Under the pieces are notes generated by a model. That model did not search any database. It saw only the letters and a program-made list of their open reading frames with translations, and was not told where the DNA came from. Both the position numbers and the translations under genes were made by a program. Shown here piece by piece: positions 1-5,103 of a DNA stretch of 5,103 nt (position 1 is the stretch's first letter; every line of letters starts with the position of its first letter). Origin of the DNA: an uncultured Bacilli bacterium (lineage in GTDB: Bacteria > Bacillota_I > Bacilli_A > RF39 > UBA660); assembly GCA_947630885.1 (NCBI GenBank), contig CANRJI010000072.1, positions 1 through 5,103 on the forward strand, read 5' to 3'.

Positions 1-22
1 AGGTATATTCTATCATAGAAGA

Positions 23-65
23 ATACTGACATTTTAAAAAAATCTTATACTGACATTTTAAAAAA
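23..65. repeat. Pair of 19-bp direct repeats with 24-bp period
   Basis: An identical 19-base unit beginning ATACTGACATTTT and ending in an A-run occurs at 23-41 and again at 47-65, separated by 5 bases. Read on the minus strand each copy contains AAAATGTCAGTAT. The pair lies upstream of the gpmI promoter and is not part of any gene that can be seen. Repeated TGTCA-bearing motifs occur at the ends of some insertion sequences, for example of the IS21 type, so this may be the edge or scar of an element lying to the left. It could equally be a pair of protein binding sites. The repetition is certain, the meaning is not. Confidence 0.6.
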
Positions 66-92
66 GGTTTAACATTTGTCTTTTTAAACCTT
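64..92. promoter_or_regulatory. Inverted repeat touching the gpmI -35 element
   Basis: AAGGTTTAA at 64-72 is the exact reverse complement of TTAAACCTT at 84-92, giving 9 bp arms around an 11-base centre. The right arm overlaps the first two bases of the proposed -35 box at 91-96. That placement suits an operator. As a plus-strand terminator for an upstream gene it is weak, because no T-run follows the right arm. On the minus strand the arm is followed by Ts (60-63), so it could stop antisense transcription. The symmetry is seen directly; the function is inferred. Confidence 0.4.
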
Positions 93-119
93 GCTAAAAG
101 ATAAATAATCATTTATAAT
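91..119 (+). promoter_or_regulatory. Sigma-A type promoter of gpmI
   Basis: A perfect TATAAT -10 box lies at 114-119, and TTGCTA at 91-96 matches four of six positions of the TTGACA -35 consensus, with an ideal 17-base spacer. Transcription would start near 126 and leave a leader of only about 17 bases. That leader contains the AGGTGA ribosome binding site at 133-138, just before the ATG at 143. There is no room for a riboswitch in such a short leader. Confidence 0.6.
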
Positions 120-142
120 TAAATTAGAAACTAGGTGAAATA

Positions 143-1654
143 ATGAAAAAAATATTACTTTGTATTTTAGATGGTGTCGGTCTAACGAAAAATAAAAAAT
201 ATAATGCTTTATATAATGCTAAGACAAAGACTTTGGATTACCTTTGGAATAATTATCCTCACTGCACTTTAGAAGCATCTTCAGAATATGTTGGCCTTCC
301 CCATGGACAAATGGGAAATAGTGAAGTAGGCCACACTAATATCGGCGCAGGAAGATTAGTCTATCAGTCTCTCGAATTAATAAATAGTAAAATAAAAGAT
401 GGAACCTTTTATGAAAATAAAGAGTTTCTAGAGGCTATTAAACACGTAAAAGATAATCATTCGAAAATGCACTTGATAGGTCTTTTATCTGATGGAGGAG
501 TTCACTCGCACATTAATCATCTCTTCGCTCTCTTAGATCTAATGAAAAAAGAAAATGTTCCTGAAGTCTATATTCATGTCTTTACTGATGGTCGTGATGT
601 CAGTCCCACTAGTGGAATTAAATATCTAAACGCACTGCAAAAGAAAATAAAGGCGTTAGGTCTTGGAAAAATAGCATCGATAAGTGGTAGATATTATGGA
701 ATGGACCGTGATAATCGTTTCGATCGTCTCGAAAAAAGTTACCGTGTTTTAACGGAAGAGGGAATAGACCGAGATGCTTTGGAAGTTTGGAGAGAAAGTC
801 AAGCCAAAGATATAACCGATGAGTTTATCGTTCCAACTTCTACTTCGAAAAATGGCTATATAACTGATAATGATGCTGTCATTTTCTTTAATTTTCGACC
901 TGATCGTTTAAGAGAATTAGGTAGTGTTTTAACCAATAGAGAAATTAAAAGTATTGATCGAAAATTTATTGAAAATTTAAAAGTCGTAACGATGATGCCA
1001 GTCACGGAAGAAGTAACTTGTCCTTCAGCTTTTCACTTACAAACCTTAACTAATACACTTGGAGAATATATATCTAATTTAGGCTTATCACAGCTTCGCA
1101 TTGCCGAAACCGAAAAGTATGCTCACGTAACTTATTTCTTTGATGGAGGAAAAGAATTAGACCTTCCTAAAGAGAAAAAAATACTTGTTCCCAGTCCCAA
1201 GGTCGCTACTTACGATATGGAGCCAAAAATGAGTGCCGAGATGATTACTGCTTCTCTTGTCAAAGAGTTATCCGAAAATCATGAAGACTTAGTCATATTA
1301 AACTTTGCTAATGGCGATATGGTCGGTCATACCGGAAATTATGAAGCTGCCGTCAAGGCCGTTGAAACACTAGATGACTGTTTAACTAAAATCATCCAAA
1401 ACATTTCTCTTGACGAATATACGATAATTGTAACAGCCGATCACGGTAACTGCGAAGTTATGCGAAATAAAGATGGAAGTATTAATACGAGCCATACAAC
1501 TAATAAAGTTCCTTTTATCGTTACCGATAAAAAAGCTAAATTACGTGATGGTATCTTATCTGATATTGCACCAACTATCCTCTATCTTATGGGTATAGAT
1601 ATTCCTACTGAGATGACAGGAAAAATTTTAATAAAAAATAAAGGAGTAAAATGA
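143..1654 (+). CDS. gpmI: 2,3-bisphosphoglycerate-independent phosphoglycerate mutase
   Basis: This cytosolic enzyme interconverts 3-phosphoglycerate and 2-phosphoglycerate in glycolysis and gluconeogenesis, using a phosphoserine intermediate and two metal ions, usually manganese. At 503 residues it has normal family length and is complete. The alkaline-phosphatase-like metal sites are visible: D10 in LDGVG, the phosphorylated serine S60 in MGNSEVGH, D392 and H396 in NGDMVGH, D433 and H434 in TADHGN, and H451 in SHTTNKVPF. The inserted transferase domain carries the substrate motifs SDGGVHSH (H121), DGRD (151-152), SGRYYGMDRD (R183, R189), NFRPDR (R252, R255) and K325 in AETEKYAHVT. The ATG at 143 is preceded by AGGTGA, and the N-terminus MKKILLCILDG fits the family. 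Unlike many genomes, no other glycolytic gene is adjacent; it has its own promoter and heads a two-gene unit. The usual DGWG is DGVG here, a mild variation. All catalytic residues are present, so it should be active. Confidence 0.97.
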   Translation: MKKILLCILDGVGLTKNKKYNALYNAKTKTLDYLWNNYPHCTLEASSEYVGLPHGQMGNSEVGHTNIGAGRLVYQSLELINSKIKDGTFYENKEFLEAIKHVKDNHSKMHLIGLLSDGGVHSHINHLFALLDLMKKENVPEVYIHVFTDGRDVSPTSGIKYLNALQKKIKALGLGKIASISGRYYGMDRDNRFDRLEKSYRVLTEEGIDRDALEVWRESQAKDITDEFIVPTSTSKNGYITDNDAVIFFNFRPDRLRELGSVLTNREIKSIDRKFIENLKVVTMMPVTEEVTCPSAFHLQTLTNTLGEYISNLGLSQLRIAETEKYAHVTYFFDGGKELDLPKEKKILVPSPKVATYDMEPKMSAEMITASLVKELSENHEDLVILNFANGDMVGHTGNYEAAVKAVETLDDCLTKIIQNISLDEYTIIVTADHGNCEVMRNKDGSINTSHTTNKVPFIVTDKKAKLRDGILSDIAPTILYLMGIDIPTEMTGKILIKNKGVK

Positions 1655-1656
1655 TG
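1641..1656 (+). promoter_or_regulatory. Ribosome binding site and overlapping stop/start joining gpmI to the next gene
   Basis: AAGGAG at 1641-1646 lies inside the last codons of gpmI. Two adjacent ATG codons follow, at 1651 and 1654. The gpmI stop TGA (1652-1654) overlaps both. The first ATG is only 4 bases from the AAGGAG, while the second is 7 bases away, the more usual spacing. The real protein may therefore start at the second Met and be one residue shorter. Either choice implies translational coupling to gpmI. Confidence 0.6.
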
Positions 1657-2679
1657 TTAAAATTACTTAATAATCCAACTTTTGATAATGAAAGAAATGT
1701 TTTGAATGCTGATTTATTTGTTAATAATTTAAAAAATACTTTGAAAGGTTTTGACTTTAATCTCAAAGTAACTTATGAAGTATATCGCATGACAACTGTC
1801 TACCATTTATCTTGGAATGATGATAAAACTTACGATGATGTCTATGAATTAAGAAAAGAAATAGCTCTATCTTTAGGTGTTAACGTAGAAGAATTAGAAC
1901 TAGAAACAGTATCTGATAACGAAATCAAAATAACTGTTCAAAATATGAAAAAATACCCTCTAACTTTAAAAGAATTACTTAGTGATTTTCATAAAGATGA
2001 ATTCCTGCAAATACCACTTGGATTAGATGAAGCTGATAATGTCATTTGTTTAGATTTAGATAAAGATAAAAATCTTTTAGTAACTGGTGTTACCGGAAGT
2101 GGAAAAACTAATCTCTTTAATAGTCTTATTATGAGTTTACTAATCAATTATGACGATGTAAAAATAGTTATCTTAGACTCACAAGGTATTAATTATCATC
2201 AGTACGATCCAGTCTCGGAAGTTGTTACGACAGAAGAATTAATTATTGATCGAATAAGAAGTCTAAGGCGTGATTTTGAAAGACAAGTGAAAAAAGGTAG
2301 TAAAGAAAAAGTTGTTATCTTTATCGATGAAATTTATGAATTATTAAAGAAAGATATGAGTATTAAAGATGATATTAATTATTTACTTGAAGTCGGAAGC
2401 ACTACAAATATGCATCTTATTATATCGACTGATAGTGTTATGGATGATGATATTTATGATTTATTTAAAAAAAATCAAATATCGAAACTTAGTTTATATC
2501 TAACTTCTCGTGGCGAATATCATATGTTCTTAAATGAAGTTGTAAATGATAGTTTACATAAAGATGGTATCTATGTAAGCTCAGATAAAAAAGTTTCACG
2601 TTTAAGTTTACCACTAGTTAGTGATGATGAAATTGGTAGGGTAACTGGTTATATTTCTAAAAATAGAGAAAAGATTTAA
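1651..2679 (+). CDS. Small soluble FtsK/SpoIIIE-family ATPase (alpha and beta motor domains only)
   Basis: This is a P-loop ATPase of the FtsK/SpoIIIE class, whose known members form hexameric motors that pump double-stranded DNA. Residues about 35-110 resemble the FtsK alpha domain, ending in a match to its conserved IEIPN...V.LRELL stretch (IKITVQNMKKYPLTLKELL). Residues about 118-340 match the beta motor: Walker A GVTGSGKT (146-153), ILDSQG (174-179) where FtsK has DPK, Walker B VVIFIDE (221-227, D226 and E227), NMHLIIST (253-260) where FtsK has GIHLILATQ, and a C-terminal VSDDEIGRV (323-331) as in FtsK. At 342 residues it is much shorter than cellular FtsK/SpoIIIE. There is no hydrophobic membrane segment and no room for the winged-helix gamma domain that reads DNA orientation. 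It is coupled to gpmI and followed by a terminator. The family is well supported; the substrate and cellular role are unknown. Possible roles are a minimal DNA translocase, a mobile-element-derived motor, or a paralogue with another target. Confidence 0.8.
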   Translation: MMLKLLNNPTFDNERNVLNADLFVNNLKNTLKGFDFNLKVTYEVYRMTTVYHLSWNDDKTYDDVYELRKEIALSLGVNVEELELETVSDNEIKITVQNMKKYPLTLKELLSDFHKDEFLQIPLGLDEADNVICLDLDKDKNLLVTGVTGSGKTNLFNSLIMSLLINYDDVKIVILDSQGINYHQYDPVSEVVTTEELIIDRIRSLRRDFERQVKKGSKEKVVIFIDEIYELLKKDMSIKDDINYLLEVGSTTNMHLIISTDSVMDDDIYDLFKKNQISKLSLYLTSRGEYHMFLNEVVNDSLHKDGIYVSSDKKVSRLSLPLVSDDEIGRVTGYISKNREKI

Positions 2680-2702
2680 ATTTAGATTTAAAATTATAAA
2701 AT

Positions 2703-2734
2703 AAAAGTAGACACATAAAGTGTTTATTTTTTTT
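2703..2734 (+). terminator. Rho-independent terminator of the gpmI unit
   Basis: A hairpin with arms 2703-2714 and 2720-2731 encloses the 5-base loop ATAAA. Its core is TAGACAC paired with GTGTTTA, including one G-U pair, and the outer part is mostly A-T pairs plus a second G-U. Eight consecutive Ts at 2727-2734 supply the U-tract. It starts 24 bases after the stop codon of the FtsK-like gene and separates the two transcription units. Confidence 0.85.
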
Positions 2735-2805
2735 ATTGGCAAGCCCAAATACTAATTTAAGCCCATTTATCATAAGTTAGAAGTTGCAAACTTTATCGGT
2801 ATTTG
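2735..2805. other. Intergenic stretch between terminator and promoter
   Basis: This part of the 209-base gap holds no gene. The only structure seen is a 7-base direct repeat AAGCCCA (2741-2747 and 2759-2765) and a small inverted repeat AAGTT-GCA-AACTT (2781-2793). Both are short enough to occur by chance in AT-rich DNA, so no function is proposed. Confidence 0.5.
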
Positions 2806-2835
2806 TTGACTAATATGTTTATAAAATGATATAAT
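2806..2835 (+). promoter_or_regulatory. Extended -10 promoter of the polysaccharide export unit
   Basis: TTGACT at 2806-2811 matches five of six -35 positions. The -10 box TATAAT at 2830-2835 is perfect and is preceded by TG one base upstream (2827-2828), forming an extended -10. The spacer is 18 bases. Transcription would start near 2842 and leave a leader of about 47 bases ending in the strong ribosome binding site GGAGGG (2879-2884) before the ATG at 2889. This should be a strong promoter unless repressed. Confidence 0.75.
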
Positions 2836-2847
2836 TAACCTAGGTTA
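2836..2847. promoter_or_regulatory. Perfect 12-bp palindrome at the transcription start, candidate operator
   Basis: TAACCTAGGTTA is a perfect palindrome that begins at the base right after the -10 box and covers the expected start site near 2842. A dimeric repressor bound here would block RNA polymerase. The palindrome and its position are seen in the sequence; the operator role is inference, and no regulator gene is present in the window. Confidence 0.4.
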
Positions 2848-2888
2848 TATAAAAAAATTATCACCGTTTATGTAATGCGGAGGGAAAA

Positions 2889-3620
2889 ATGAAAGACGTT
2901 GCAATTGAAATAAAAAATATGTCCAAAAGTTTTAATATTTATGCTGATAAAGCTAATACTTTAAAAGAACGAATTATTAGACTAGGTAAAGGAAAAAAAG
3001 AAGTCCATCACGTTCTAAATAATATTAATTTAACCATTAAAAAAGGTGAGACTGTCGCTTTAATTGGTGTTAATGGTTCTGGTAAATCGACACTTTTAAA
3101 ACTTATTACCAAAATTATTTATCCTAATAAAGGAAGTATTAAAGTTCGTGGTAAAACATCATCACTGCTCGAATTAGGAGCGGGTTTTCATCCTGACTTT
3201 TCAGGAAGAGAAAATATCTATTTTAATGCTTCCATTTTTGGTCTTACCAAGAAAGAAATTTATAAAAGATTAGATGATATCATCGCTTTTTCTGAATTAG
3301 GAGAATATATTGATGCGCCCATTAGAACTTATTCGTCGGGAATGTATATGCGTCTTGCTTTTTCCGTTGCTATTAATGTCGATGCCGATACCATTTTAAT
3401 TGATGAAATTTTAGCCGTTGGAGATCAGCATTTCCAAGAAAAGTGTATGAACAAGATGAAAGAGTTAAAAGAGCAGGGGAAAACGATGGTTTTCGTATCC
3501 CATTCAAAAGATGCTGTCGAATTTTTATGTGACCGAGCCGTTTGGTTACATGAAGGAAGTATTCGAATGGATGGTAAAACCAAAGAAGTCTTAAAAGAAT
3601 ACACGAAAGTTTGCGGTTAA
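2889..3620 (+). CDS. ABC exporter ATPase for surface polysaccharide (Wzt/TagH/RgpD type)
   Basis: This is the nucleotide-binding subunit that powers export of lipid-linked polysaccharide or teichoic acid across the cytoplasmic membrane; it acts on the inner face, bound to the permease encoded next. Visible motifs are Walker A GVNGSGKST (60-68), the polysaccharide-exporter Q-loop region LELGAGFHPDFSGRENIY (94-111), the ABC signature YSSGMYMRLA (148-157, S149-S150-G151 in place of LSGGQ), Walker B TILIDE (168-173) with catalytic E173, the D-loop ILAVGD, and the switch H205 in VSHS. The N-terminal segment about 17-42, with KANTLKERIIR, is a feature of this subfamily compared with generic ATPases. 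At 243 residues it has only the ATPase domain, without the C-terminal carbohydrate-binding domain of some Wzt proteins or the long extension of Bacillus TagH. The start ATG follows GGAGGG at good distance. It is first in its unit, 13 bases ahead of the permease. The exported polymer cannot be told from this protein. Confidence 0.93.
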   Translation: MKDVAIEIKNMSKSFNIYADKANTLKERIIRLGKGKKEVHHVLNNINLTIKKGETVALIGVNGSGKSTLLKLITKIIYPNKGSIKVRGKTSSLLELGAGFHPDFSGRENIYFNASIFGLTKKEIYKRLDDIIAFSELGEYIDAPIRTYSSGMYMRLAFSVAINVDADTILIDEILAVGDQHFQEKCMNKMKELKEQGKTMVFVSHSKDAVEFLCDRAVWLHEGSIRMDGKTKEVLKEYTKVCG

Positions 3621-3633
3621 AGAGGTGAGTTAA

Positions 3634-4407
3634 ATGAACAAGTTTAAAGAAATATATAATTATCGTGAATTTTTAAAAACATCGATTCGTAAAGAGTTTC
3701 GTGGCAAATATAAAAAATCTTTTTTAGGTGTTTTATGGAGCTTTTTAAACCCCTTATTTCAGCTTTTAGTTTATGCTCTCGTCTTTCCTTTTATTTTAAG
3801 AAATGATATTGACAATTATACAGTCTTTTTAATTGTGGCCTTAATGCCTTGGACCTTTTTCAATATGACCGTTATTCAAAGTGCGGCTTCTGTCGTTACT
3901 AATGGAGGAATTATTAAGAAAGTATATTTTCCGAGAGAAATTCTTCCTATCTCGACCGCGACGAGTAATTTACTTAACTTTTTAATAACCGGTATTATTG
4001 TTATTGTTGCTCTTTTAGTTAGCGGTGTCGGTATTGGCCCATCGATTGTCGTCTTACCAATTATCGTTATTATGCAGTATATTTTATTACTTGGATTATC
4101 ATTTATTTTTTCTTCGATAACTGTCTATGTAAGAGATGTCGAATATTTACTTAATGTTTTTATGATGCTTATGTTTTATATGAGCCCAATTGTATATTCA
4201 GCCGATATGATACCTGCTAAATTTTTACCAATATTTAAATTAAATCCCATGTTTCATATCATAAAATATTACCGTGATATTTTATATTATCAGCAAATAC
4301 CTAATATGGCGTCCGTTATGCTATTATTTTTAGCGTGTTTGCTCATACTAGTAGTGGGTTACTTAATCTTTAATCGCTTAGAAAAACGTTTCGCCGAAGA
4401 ATTATAG
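3634..4407 (+). CDS. ABC-2 type polysaccharide export permease (Wzm/TagG/RgpC type)
   Basis: This is the membrane subunit that, as a dimer with the preceding ATPase, forms the channel for undecaprenyl-linked polysaccharide or teichoic acid. It has 257 residues, the usual family length. The charged N-terminal part (1-30) is followed by KSFLGVLWSFLNPLF (28-42), the typical entry into the first membrane helix. About six hydrophobic segments are apparent: roughly 33-55, 62-86, 105-130, 137-161, 171-190 and 226-247. Other family hallmarks are GGIIKKVYFPREILP (91-105), VRDVEYLLNVF (166-176), FYMSPIVYS (181-189) and NPMFHIIKYYRD (204-215). There is no cleavable signal peptide. GAGGTG at 3622-3627 stands 6 bases before the ATG. 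Its neighbours, the matching ATPase and a glycosyltransferase, support a role in surface polysaccharide export. Wall teichoic acid, capsule and rhamnan-type polymers are all possible. Confidence 0.93.
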   Translation: MNKFKEIYNYREFLKTSIRKEFRGKYKKSFLGVLWSFLNPLFQLLVYALVFPFILRNDIDNYTVFLIVALMPWTFFNMTVIQSAASVVTNGGIIKKVYFPREILPISTATSNLLNFLITGIIVIVALLVSGVGIGPSIVVLPIIVIMQYILLLGLSFIFSSITVYVRDVEYLLNVFMMLMFYMSPIVYSADMIPAKFLPIFKLNPMFHIIKYYRDILYYQQIPNMASVMLLFLACLLILVVGYLIFNRLEKRFAEEL

Positions 4408-4410
4408 AAA

Positions 4411-4424
4411 AGAGGGATAATGTG
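4411..4424 (+). promoter_or_regulatory. Ribosome binding site that decides a GTG start
   Basis: AGAGGG at 4411-4416 is followed after 5 bases by GTG at 4422. The nearby ATG at 4420 is followed at once by TGA, so it cannot start the gene. The open frame from the GTG gives a proper glycosyltransferase N-terminus, MKCDVIIPVYN. This identifies GTG as the start codon. Confidence 0.8.
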
Positions 4425-5103
4425 AAGTGTGATGTAATAATTCCAGTATATAACTCTCCCGAATGGGTTAAATTATGTGTTTATGCTTTAATTAAAAATA
4501 CGGATAAAAAAGTTTTAGGAACCGTTTATCTAATAAACGATTGCTCTGATGAACTTACAACTAACTTACTTCAAAATTTAGAAGCAAAATATTCGGAAGT
4601 TAAAGTTATTACTAATGAAGAAAATTTAGGCTTTGTTAAAAGTACTAACAAAGGTATGAAACTATCGAAAGCTGATTACGTTCTTTTATTAAATACCGAT
4701 TGTATTGTCAGCAAAAATACAGTTACCAAATTAATAAATCATCTCAAAAAAGATAAGAAGATTGGCCTAATAAGTCCAATTGCTAATAATGCTGCGAATG
4801 TAAGTCTTCCTATGTACGAAGGATATACCTATATGCAAATGAATAATTTACTCGAAAAAAACTTTTCTGGTATGTGTTTTGATGCTTGTACAATTGTTGG
4901 AAACTGTTTAATGATAACTCGTGAATGTATTGATAAGACTGGTTACTTAGATGAAATATATGGTATGGGTTATGGAGAAGAAACCGATTATCAATTCAAA
5001 GCTATGGAGCAAGGTTTTGCGGCTAAAATAGCTATTGATACTTACGTTTTTCATAAAGCAGAAGCTTCTTTTGGTTCATCTTCTCAAAAACAAGAACGTA
5101 TTC
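4422..5103 (+). CDS. Family 2 glycosyltransferase, 3' end beyond the window
   Basis: The 227 codons present encode a GT-A fold glycosyltransferase that would move a sugar from a nucleotide donor to a growing polysaccharide or lipid carrier on the inner side of the membrane. The nucleotide-binding start DVIIPVYN (4-11), INDCSDE (38-44), NEENLGFVKSTNKGM (65-79) and the metal-binding LLLNTD (88-93, DXD-type with D93) are all present. GLISPIANNAANVSLP (115-130), GNCLMITRECID (160-171), GYGEETDYQFKA (183-194) with acidic E186-E187 as likely catalytic base region, and YVFHKAEASFG (208-218) follow in the expected order. This combination is typical of a GT2 group also found in large multidomain surface-glycan proteins, so more domains could follow past the edge. 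No membrane segment is seen in the visible part. It begins 14 bases after the permease with a GTG start and no promoter between, so it belongs to the same unit. The sugar and linkage cannot be predicted. Confidence 0.9.
   Translation, partial: MKCDVIIPVYNSPEWVKLCVYALIKNTDKKVLGTVYLINDCSDELTTNLLQNLEAKYSEVKVITNEENLGFVKSTNKGMKLSKADYVLLLNTDCIVSKNTVTKLINHLKKDKKIGLISPIANNAANVSLPMYEGYTYMQMNNLLEKNFSGMCFDACTIVGNCLMITRECIDKTGYLDEIYGMGYGEETDYQFKAMEQGFAAKIAIDTYVFHKAEASFGSSSQKQERI

Noticed and set aside
2..37. Possible C-terminal tail of an upstream gene ending in TAA at 35-37
   Set aside because: Only eleven codons are available, nothing recognisable is encoded, and the frame runs into the direct repeat.
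26..51. Promoter formed by CTGACA (26-31) and TATACT (46-51) within the direct repeats
   Set aside because: The spacer is only 14 bases, too short for a sigma-A promoter, and the better-placed promoter at 91-119 explains gpmI.
60..92. Rho-independent terminator at the inverted repeat
   Set aside because: No T-run follows on the plus strand. A T-run exists only in the minus direction, where no gene would use it, so it is listed as a regulatory symmetry instead.
2741..2793. Riboswitch or small RNA in the gap between the two units
   Set aside because: It lies between a terminator and the next promoter, and only a 7-base direct repeat and a 5-bp inverted repeat are seen, with no known riboswitch core.
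2875..2892. Five-codon ORF (MREK plus one-base-shifted overlap with the ATPase start) before the ABC ATPase, as a leader peptide
   Set aside because: It has no ribosome binding site of its own, and its codons are simply the purine-rich ribosome binding site of the real gene.
4420..4425. ATG at 4420 as start of the glycosyltransferase
   Set aside because: It is followed immediately by TGA. The GTG at 4422 is in the correct frame and has a good ribosome binding site.

Overview
The window is AT-rich DNA from a low-GC Gram-positive bacterium, probably Bacillota or a walled or capsulated relative of the Mollicutes. Evidence for this is the strong AGGAG-type ribosome binding sites, near-consensus sigma-A promoters and short intergenic gaps. 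All seven tryptophan codons in the five genes are TGG and none is TGA, which favours the standard bacterial code over the Mycoplasma code. The species cannot be named from this sequence alone. All five genes are on the + strand, in two transcription units.

Unit 1 (about 91-2734) starts with an upstream region holding a 19-bp tandem-like direct repeat, an inverted repeat that touches the -35 element, and a good promoter. It encodes gpmI, the cofactor-independent phosphoglycerate mutase of glycolysis. The stop codon of gpmI overlaps the start of a small soluble protein with the alpha and motor domains of FtsK/SpoIIIE but no membrane anchor and no DNA-reading gamma domain. A clear rho-independent terminator follows.

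Unit 2 (about 2806 to beyond the end) starts from an extended -10 promoter followed immediately by a perfect 12-bp palindrome. It encodes the ATPase and then the permease of a Wzt/Wzm (TagH/TagG) type ABC exporter for lipid-linked polysaccharide. A GTG-started family 2 glycosyltransferase follows and runs off the window. The three are 13 and 14 bases apart and read as the start of a cell-surface polysaccharide locus: the glycosyltransferase would help build the chain on its lipid carrier inside the cell, and the exporter would move it across the membrane.

Most of the window is conventional. The least explained items are the minimal FtsK-like ATPase co-expressed with a glycolytic enzyme, the repeat pair at the left edge, and the palindrome at the start of the polysaccharide unit. 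No RNA gene, CRISPR array or complete mobile element was seen. The largest gap between genes is 209 bases and is described in the feature list.
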